64,000 bases of DNA from Emcibacteraceae bacterium (GTDB taxonomy: Bacteria > Pseudomonadota > Alphaproteobacteria > Sphingomonadales > Emcibacteraceae), in contig JAWKXO010000004.1 of NCBI GenBank assembly GCA_041396985.1, positions 1 to 64,000 of the forward strand. The letters are read 5' to 3'. The translations under genes were made by a program, and so were the position numbers. A model generated the notes under the pieces. It was not told where the DNA came from. It ran no database searches and worked only from the letters and a program-made list of their open reading frames with translations. Positions within the stretch are counted from its first letter, which is position 1. Each line of letters begins with the position of its first letter. Below are positions 59,932-64,000 of the stretch, piece after piece.

Positions 59932-60120
59932 CTAATTAAATAAACTGTCCGCGTCCGCGTGGGCAGTTTTTTTATGGGCTTTTTCAATTTCTGTACGCCT
60001 GACTTCTGATTTAAGAATAGCAATCCTGTCATCCAATGCTTCTATACTGTGAACGCTCAGGTCTTCTTTTACGAGCTGTTTTAAAAGCGGCACTTTCGGC
60101 CTGTCAAAGTCGTCGTCCAT
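59932..60120 (-). CDS. DUF1192 family small protein
   Basis: A 62-residue protein of the alphaproteobacterial DUF1192 family: MDDDFDRPK start, LSVHSIEALDDRIAILKSEVRRTEIEKAHKKTAHADADSLF with the typical LSV-EL-RI--L--EI-R-E pattern. Function unknown; a helical coiled coil is likely. The hsp20 terminator (59942-59973) lies inside its 3' end. It is divergent from the quinone oxidoreductase gene by 81 bases. Confidence 0.85.
   Translation of the reverse strand: MDDDFDRPKVPLLKQLVKEDLSVHSIEALDDRIAILKSEVRRTEIEKAHKKTAHADADSLFN
59942..59973 (+). terminator. Terminator of hsp20, inside the 3' end of DUF1192
   Basis: AAACTGTCC / GGGCAGTTT (one T-G pair), loop GCGTCCGCGT, followed by TTTT. It is read after the hsp20 stop, yet its DNA is part of the last codons of the DUF1192 gene on the other strand. 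Confidence 0.7.
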
Positions 60121-60201
60121 AATTCTTACCCATATTTATCGCATATACATTTATTATTCCATTCTCTATAAAATAACAAATCTGTCAATTAGGATAATGC
60201 A

Positions 60202-61179
60202 ATGAAGGTGATAAATATAAAAAATTTCGGTGGCCCCGAAATGCTTGAAATTTCAAACAGCGAAAGGCCAAAACCTTCGGCTGATCAGATCCTGATTAAA
60301 GTCTTTGCTGCCGGCATCAACCGTCCTGATATTGTTCAGCGAAAAGGACATTATCCGCCACCGCCCGGGGCGTCCGATATTCCTGGTCTTGAATGTGCCG
60401 GTATTATTGAAGAAATTGGCAAGAATATTACAAAATGGAAAGTCGGGGATAAAGTATGCGCCCTGCTGACCGGTGGCGGCTATGCCGAATATGCGCTGGC
60501 CCATCAAGGATGCGTCCTGCCAGTTCCCAATGGTTTTTCCATGGAGCAGGCAGCGGCCCTGCCGGAAACCTATTTCACCGTCTGGTCCAATCTTTTTGAT
60601 CGGGGAAAACTTAAAGCCGGGGAAACTGTGCTTATCCACGGCGGCACGTCCGGCATTGGCACCACCGCCATTCAGATGGCGAAAATATTCGGAGCAACAG
60701 TGATTACCACCTCTGGAACAGATGAAAAATGTGGCATCTGCAAATCAATCGGTGCGGATCATACCATCAATTATAAAACGCAGGATTTTTCAGAAGAAAC
60801 AATTAAATTAACGGGTGGCAAAGGGGCTGATGTGATCCTTGATATGGTTGCCGGGGATTATGTTGCAAAAAATATCAGCGCCTTAAATGAAGACGGCAGG
60901 ACAGTTATCATTGCCGTTCAGGGCGGCGTTAAAGCAGAAATTAACGTGCTGCCTATTATGACAAAACGCCTGATGGTTACCGGGTCAACCTTACGCCCGC
61001 GTGATAATGATTTCAAATCCGCGATTGCAAAGGCACTGAAAGAAACTATCTGGCCATTGCTGGAAGCGGGAAAAATAGCGCCAGTTATTGATAAAATTTT
61101 TCCGCTTGAACAGGCGTCAGAGGCCCACCGCTATCTGGAAAGCGGTGAGCATACCGGAAAAATTATCCTGAAAATCTGA
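60202..61179 (+). CDS. NAD(P)H:quinone oxidoreductase (PIG3/QOR-like)
   Basis: A 325-residue MDR-superfamily enzyme. VKVFAAGINRPDIVQRKGHYPPPPGASDIPGLECAGIIEEIG is the N-terminal domain; LIHGGTSGIGTTAIQMAKIFGATVITTSGTDEKC is the NADPH Rossmann motif; GGKGADVILDMVAGDYVAKN follows. The zinc ligands of alcohol dehydrogenases are missing, as in PIG3. It reduces quinones. It is back to back with the HerA-like gene: its TGA ends at 61179, and that gene's stop is at 61180. Confidence 0.9.
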   Translation: MKVINIKNFGGPEMLEISNSERPKPSADQILIKVFAAGINRPDIVQRKGHYPPPPGASDIPGLECAGIIEEIGKNITKWKVGDKVCALLTGGGYAEYALAHQGCVLPVPNGFSMEQAAALPETYFTVWSNLFDRGKLKAGETVLIHGGTSGIGTTAIQMAKIFGATVITTSGTDEKCGICKSIGADHTINYKTQDFSEETIKLTGGKGADVILDMVAGDYVAKNISALNEDGRTVIIAVQGGVKAEINVLPIMTKRLMVTGSTLRPRDNDFKSAIAKALKETIWPLLEAGKIAPVIDKIFPLEQASEAHRYLESGEHTGKIILKI

Positions 61180-62856
61180 TTATTGGCCGGTACGTCGCCA
61201 TCTTTCGATTGTTGCCCTGACAAAATTCGGATCTTCCAGTCCCAACTGCCAGTCCACAGAATAGGACGGGCTGCCACTGCTTGGCAGATGATCTTCATCA
61301 AGTTTGTCAACAAGCAGCCGAACCGGAGCCTCCACCCCTTCCCCAACTGCCAGTGCTTCACGGTTTTGCAATGATGACAATGAATTTAACGACCCTTCTG
61401 CCCCCTCGGGCATGACGTGAGACACAAATTTCTGGTCCCGTTCATTGTTAAGACGCATGGCAAAAATAGTTCCGCACTGGGAAAGCGCTGATTCCGAGAC
61501 ATCCGCCGGTCTCTGTGATACAAGACCAAGTGAAACACCATATTTCCGGCCTTCCTTGGCAATCCGCTCAATCGCTTTTCGGGTCGAATTAAAAATTGTG
61601 CTGTTGTCTGTCGGCACATATCTGTGGGCTTCTTCACAAACCAGCAGAATAGGACGGGCATCATTACCACGGCTCCAAACCGCAAAATCAAATACTGCCC
61701 GGCTGATGATGGATACCACCACATTCACAATTTCTGATGGCACACCGGAAAGATCGATGGTTGATACCGGTTTATTGTTCACCGGAAAACGAAGCAGGTT
61801 TCCAATGATTGAATTCAGGGTATCATTGACCAGCATGCCCGAAAACATAAAGGAAAACCGTGTATCCCGACGCAGCTCTTCAACTTTATTTTTAAGCCTT
61901 AGATATGGTGTCAGGGTTTCCGGATTATCCAGCTTGCCCATTTCCTCATCAAGAAATCTCATAACAAATGACAGTTTATAGGGGATTGGCGTATCAACAG
62001 TAATACGTTCTGCCGGGTATCCTTCGTTATTACTGACCCGAGCTTCATAAATACAGCGCCTCAGCACATCAATTTCGATCATTCGGTCATTGCTGTGATA
62101 GGCCCCGATAAACATTTCCACATGTTCTTCAAAATTCATCATCCAGTATGGAAGACGCAGATTGTTAATATCAAAATGCTGCGCACAATCAGAAAAAGCA
62201 CTTTCATATTCATTATGGGGATCAAGCATGATGATATGAGCATGGGGAAGTCTTTCAACCATTCGTCTGATCAGCAACGCCACCGTACATGACTTACCGG
62301 TACCGGTGCTGCCGAGAATGGCAAAATGTTTTCCGAGTAAAGCATCAATATTAATAGAAGCCGGTGTCAGATGCTGTGGATAGACATGACCAAGATGAAA
62401 GTGATTATTGTCATTATCGCCAAAAATACCTTCAATATCCCGCAGGCTAACCGGGAAAATGGGTTGTCCCGGCAGTGGAAAATCGGTGACACCACGATCA
62501 AAAATCATACCGCTTTCCGTGTAAGGCGCGCGGATACCGTGACCCAGATAATCCAGTGTCATAATCGCCTGCTCAAAACGTGTGTCGTTATTTTGGGAAA
62601 TAATATCCCGGACTGTTACAAACAGATATCCCTTTGAAACTTTAATTTTCAGGATTGTCCCGATCTGGCCCGGGGAAAATTCGGCATCTTCACTGTCCAT
62701 ATTCGCCATTTCGCGCAGAACGCCAAGATTACAGATCGCTTTGGCGCCATTCCCGCTTACTTCGATAATTTTTCCAATCTCACGTGTGGGCTCAATTTCT
62801 CTCAGTTCAATAGTGCTCATATCATTCTCATGATTTTTTAAAACCTGTTTATCCAT
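61180..62856 (-). CDS. HerA-like DNA translocase/ATPase (DUF87)
   Basis: A 558-residue ATPase of the HerA/FtsK superfamily. The N-terminal HAS-barrel part (EIGKIIEVSGNGAKAICNLG) is followed by the Walker A ILGSTGTGKSCTVALLIRRM (about 185-204), Walker B ILLVCEEAHRYVP, and the arginine region SQRPADVSESALSQCGTIFAMRLNNERDQKFV. Such proteins pump DNA in the cytoplasm; in archaea HerA works with NurA, which is not seen here. GGAGGG lies about 11 bases before the ATG. Confidence 0.86.
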   Translation of the reverse strand: MDKQVLKNHENDMSTIELREIEPTREIGKIIEVSGNGAKAICNLGVLREMANMDSEDAEFSPGQIGTILKIKVSKGYLFVTVRDIISQNNDTRFEQAIMTLDYLGHGIRAPYTESGMIFDRGVTDFPLPGQPIFPVSLRDIEGIFGDNDNNHFHLGHVYPQHLTPASINIDALLGKHFAILGSTGTGKSCTVALLIRRMVERLPHAHIIMLDPHNEYESAFSDCAQHFDINNLRLPYWMMNFEEHVEMFIGAYHSNDRMIEIDVLRRCIYEARVSNNEGYPAERITVDTPIPYKLSFVMRFLDEEMGKLDNPETLTPYLRLKNKVEELRRDTRFSFMFSGMLVNDTLNSIIGNLLRFPVNNKPVSTIDLSGVPSEIVNVVVSIISRAVFDFAVWSRGNDARPILLVCEEAHRYVPTDNSTIFNSTRKAIERIAKEGRKYGVSLGLVSQRPADVSESALSQCGTIFAMRLNNERDQKFVSHVMPEGAEGSLNSLSSLQNREALAVGEGVEAPVRLLVDKLDEDHLPSSGSPSYSVDWQLGLEDPNFVRATIERWRRTGQ

Positions 62857-63006
62857 AAGTCACTTTTCCCTCCGCAACACATAAACGGACTATTGCCTTC
62901 AATGCCGAAAACTATAAGGGCTCAGAGCTAAAAAAACGGTTAAGATAAGTTTAAATTTGTACGAATGGGGAAATTATTATTTTTTTCAAATTTTGCACGG
63001 AAGTCA

Positions 63007-63033
63007 TTGACATTTAACATCGGTCCATATAGG
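63007..63033 (+). promoter_or_regulatory. Candidate promoter of rpmJ
   Basis: TTGACA at 63007-63012 and TATAGG at 63028-63033, a 15-base spacer (TAGGTT would give 17). The 262-base gap 62857-63118 shows nothing else that I can support. Confidence 0.45.
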
Positions 63034-63118
63034 TTCCACGAAAGTTTTTGGAAAGTGCTCTGAAACATCAGCCTGAGCAGGTGAATTGTGAGCCAAAATT
63101 AAAAATACGAGACAGATT

Positions 63119-63244
63119 ATGAAAGTCGTAAATTCGTTAAAATCGCTTAAAAATCGCCATCGCGATTGTCGTGTCATTCGCCGCAAAGGCAGAACATTGG
63201 TTATTAATAAAACCAATCGTCGTTTCAAGGCACGTCAAGGATAA
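63119..63244 (+). CDS. rpmJ: 50S ribosomal protein L36
   Basis: A 41-residue protein: MKVVNSLKSLKNRHRDCRVIR then RRKGRTLVINKTNRRFKARQG. This is the alphaproteobacterial L36 type, ending in RRFKARQG. It has one cysteine (C17) and none of the other zinc ligands of the classic L36, so it is zinc-independent, like L31 in this window. Codons are ATG to TAA at 63242-63244. It is the last gene before the candidate sRNA and pyk. Confidence 0.93.
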   Translation: MKVVNSLKSLKNRHRDCRVIRRKGRTLVINKTNRRFKARQG

Positions 63245-63304
63245 TTTTATTGATTATACTATTAAAGATATTTGACACAACTATCTAATATATAGTAATT
63301 TAAG

Positions 63305-63380
63305 AATTGTTATAGACCTCAGTGTCTGTGGCAAACAGGAGATCGAGCTTCCCCCCCAAGGGCTCGATCTCCTTCATTTT
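63305..63380 (+). ncRNA. Candidate small RNA with C-rich loop (or rpmJ terminator)
   Basis: A perfect 12-base stem AGGAGATCGAGC (63337-63348) / GCTCGATCTCCT (63362-63373) encloses a 13-base loop with seven consecutive C, followed by TCATTTTTA. A TTGACA (63272-63277) and TAATTT (63296-63301; 18-base spacer) lie upstream and could be a promoter. Transcript start near 63308 would give about 70 bases. C-rich loops are common in alphaproteobacterial sRNAs, but it could merely be the rpmJ terminator, or be read from the other strand. Confidence 0.35.
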
Positions 63381-63465
63381 TAGGGCCTTGTTTTCTATAA
63401 CATAAGGATTGGCCAACCCCCTCATTTTGTTATTATATTCCGGCTGGTAAAATTTTATACGTAAA

Positions 63466-64000
63466 TTATTCTACCCGGGCAATCCTGAGAACATTGGTTT
63501 TACCGGGGGTGCCAAATGGCATACCCGCCATAATGACGATTCGGTCCCCGGTTCCGGCATAACCATATTCAAGGCAGATTTTACAGGCCTTATCGATCAT
63601 GTCCTGAAAATTTACCGCATCCTGTGAGTAAACGCAGTTAAGCCCCCAGACCAGCGCAAGCCGTCTGGCTGTCGCAATATTCGGTGTCAGCACCAGTAAT
63701 GGTGTTTCCGGTCTTTCCCGCGACGCACGAAGGGCGGTTGATCCGGACCCGGTATAAGTAACGATAGCCCGGGCTTCAATGGTCATTGCCACCTGTTTCG
63801 CCGCCGCGCTGATGGCATCGGCGGTTGTGGCTTCCGGCGTGGTATTATCCTTACCCAGCATTCTTAAATAACTTGGTTCGCTTTCAATGGTTTTGGCAAT
63901 CCGGTTCATTAATGATACGGCTTCTTCAGGATAAGAACCCGTTGCTGATTCTGCCGAGAGCATAATTGCATCAGCGCCGTCAAACACGGCATTGGCAACA
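63466..64000 (-). CDS. pyk: Pyruvate kinase, C-terminal fragment
   Basis: The C-terminal part of pyruvate kinase; the frame continues beyond 64000. NAVFDGADAIMLSAESATGSYPEEAVSLMNRIAKTIE is the end of the catalytic barrel; AAAKQVAMTIEARAIVTYTGSGSTALRASRERPETPLLVLTPN is the C-terminal domain, ending KTNVLRIARVE. It makes pyruvate and ATP from phosphoenolpyruvate and ADP in glycolysis. The apparent M at 63987 is an internal GTG; the real start is outside the window. Confidence 0.95.
   Translation of the reverse strand, partial: VANAVFDGADAIMLSAESATGSYPEEAVSLMNRIAKTIESEPSYLRMLGKDNTTPEATTADAISAAAKQVAMTIEARAIVTYTGSGSTALRASRERPETPLLVLTPNIATARRLALVWGLNCVYSQDAVNFQDMIDKACKICLEYGYAGTGDRIVIMAGMPFGTPGKTNVLRIARVE

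Noticed and set aside
63004..63228. A 74-codon frame on the minus strand with a signal-like stretch
   Set aside because: It is antisense to rpmJ over most of its length, and its hydrophobic run comes from the AT-rich 5' leader of rpmJ.
1..64000. CRISPR array, transposon or prophage
   Set aside because: No regularly spaced repeats, transposases, integrases or phage structural genes were seen.

Overview
The window reads as a chromosomal segment of an alphaproteobacterium. Supporting signs are a CcrM-type cell-cycle DNA methyltransferase with a cluster of GANTC sites at its own start, CtrA-type boxes (TTAA-N7-TTAACCAT), the alphaproteobacterial families DUF1465 and DUF1192, a phoR-phoB pair with Pho boxes, and zinc-ligand-free L31 and L36 proteins. 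The composition is moderately AT-rich and the non-coding DNA is very AT-rich. A marine low-GC lineage such as Emcibacterales/Kordiimonadales would fit, but that is a guess. I see no plasmid, phage, IS element, rRNA operon or CRISPR array.

Layout. 1-1,001: end of phoR, twin Pho boxes and phoB. 1,002-19,760: an exopolysaccharide locus. The minus-strand block 1,675-9,552 is the XrtA/PEP-CTERM-associated export set (Wza-like lipoprotein, Wzz-like chain-length protein, tyrosine autokinase, TIGR03016-type outer-membrane protein, AAA ATPase, polysaccharide deacetylase, FemAB-like protein). It is followed by a UDP-GlcNAc 2-epimerase, a C-type-lectin-like secreted protein, tRNA-Gln, a YdcF protein, a TviB-like UDP-sugar dehydrogenase, a YjbH-like outer-membrane protein and an SLBB export protein that is split by a frameshift. 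No exosortase and no sugar-transferring glycosyltransferase of the pathway lies in the window. 19,856-24,145: ispE, a TPR protein and ETF-ubiquinone oxidoreductase. 24,281-29,065: D-cysteine desulfhydrase-like enzyme, MBL hydrolase, DUF819 permease, dipeptide epimerase and AmpD-like amidase, which suggests D-amino-acid and murein-peptide salvage. 29,071-31,250: an arsR-metallothionein operon (the metallothionein is only 33 residues), an AT-rich orphan and a CDF metal transporter. 31,367-39,840: family 4 uracil-DNA glycosylase, lytic transglycosylase, moaB, aspartylglucosaminidase, a membrane protein, two arsenosugar-type glycosyltransferase-family genes, rnhB and ccrM. 39,958-53,514: metabolic and envelope genes including cysteine synthase, a DUF2339 protein, ghrA-like, efp-suhB and a MotA/OmpA-type pair. 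53,616-58,274: DcaP-like porin, a divergent MocR regulator and an MsbA-like ABC exporter. 58,478-64,000: rpmE, DUF1465, hsp20, DUF1192, quinone oxidoreductase, HerA-like ATPase, rpmJ, a candidate sRNA and the 3' part of pyk.

How the parts may work together. Octamers TTAACCAT, the CtrA half-site, recur in the non-coding DNA of the EPS locus and include one full CtrA site, so polysaccharide export may be tied to the cell cycle. Arsenic/metal handling appears twice (arsR-metallothionein, arsenosugar-type enzymes) with a CDF transporter nearby. Many genes are tightly packed: three adjacent pairs overlap as TAATG, and several convergent pairs have their stops 0-3 bases apart or overlapping.

The most noteworthy items are the tiny Cys-rich metallothionein gene in an ArsR operon, the CtrA-box distribution, the five GANTC sites at ccrM, the helically phased Pho boxes, the frameshift in the SLBB export gene, the MocR direct repeats and the candidate C-rich-loop sRNA downstream of rpmJ. 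I found no clear candidate for a wholly new multi-gene system.
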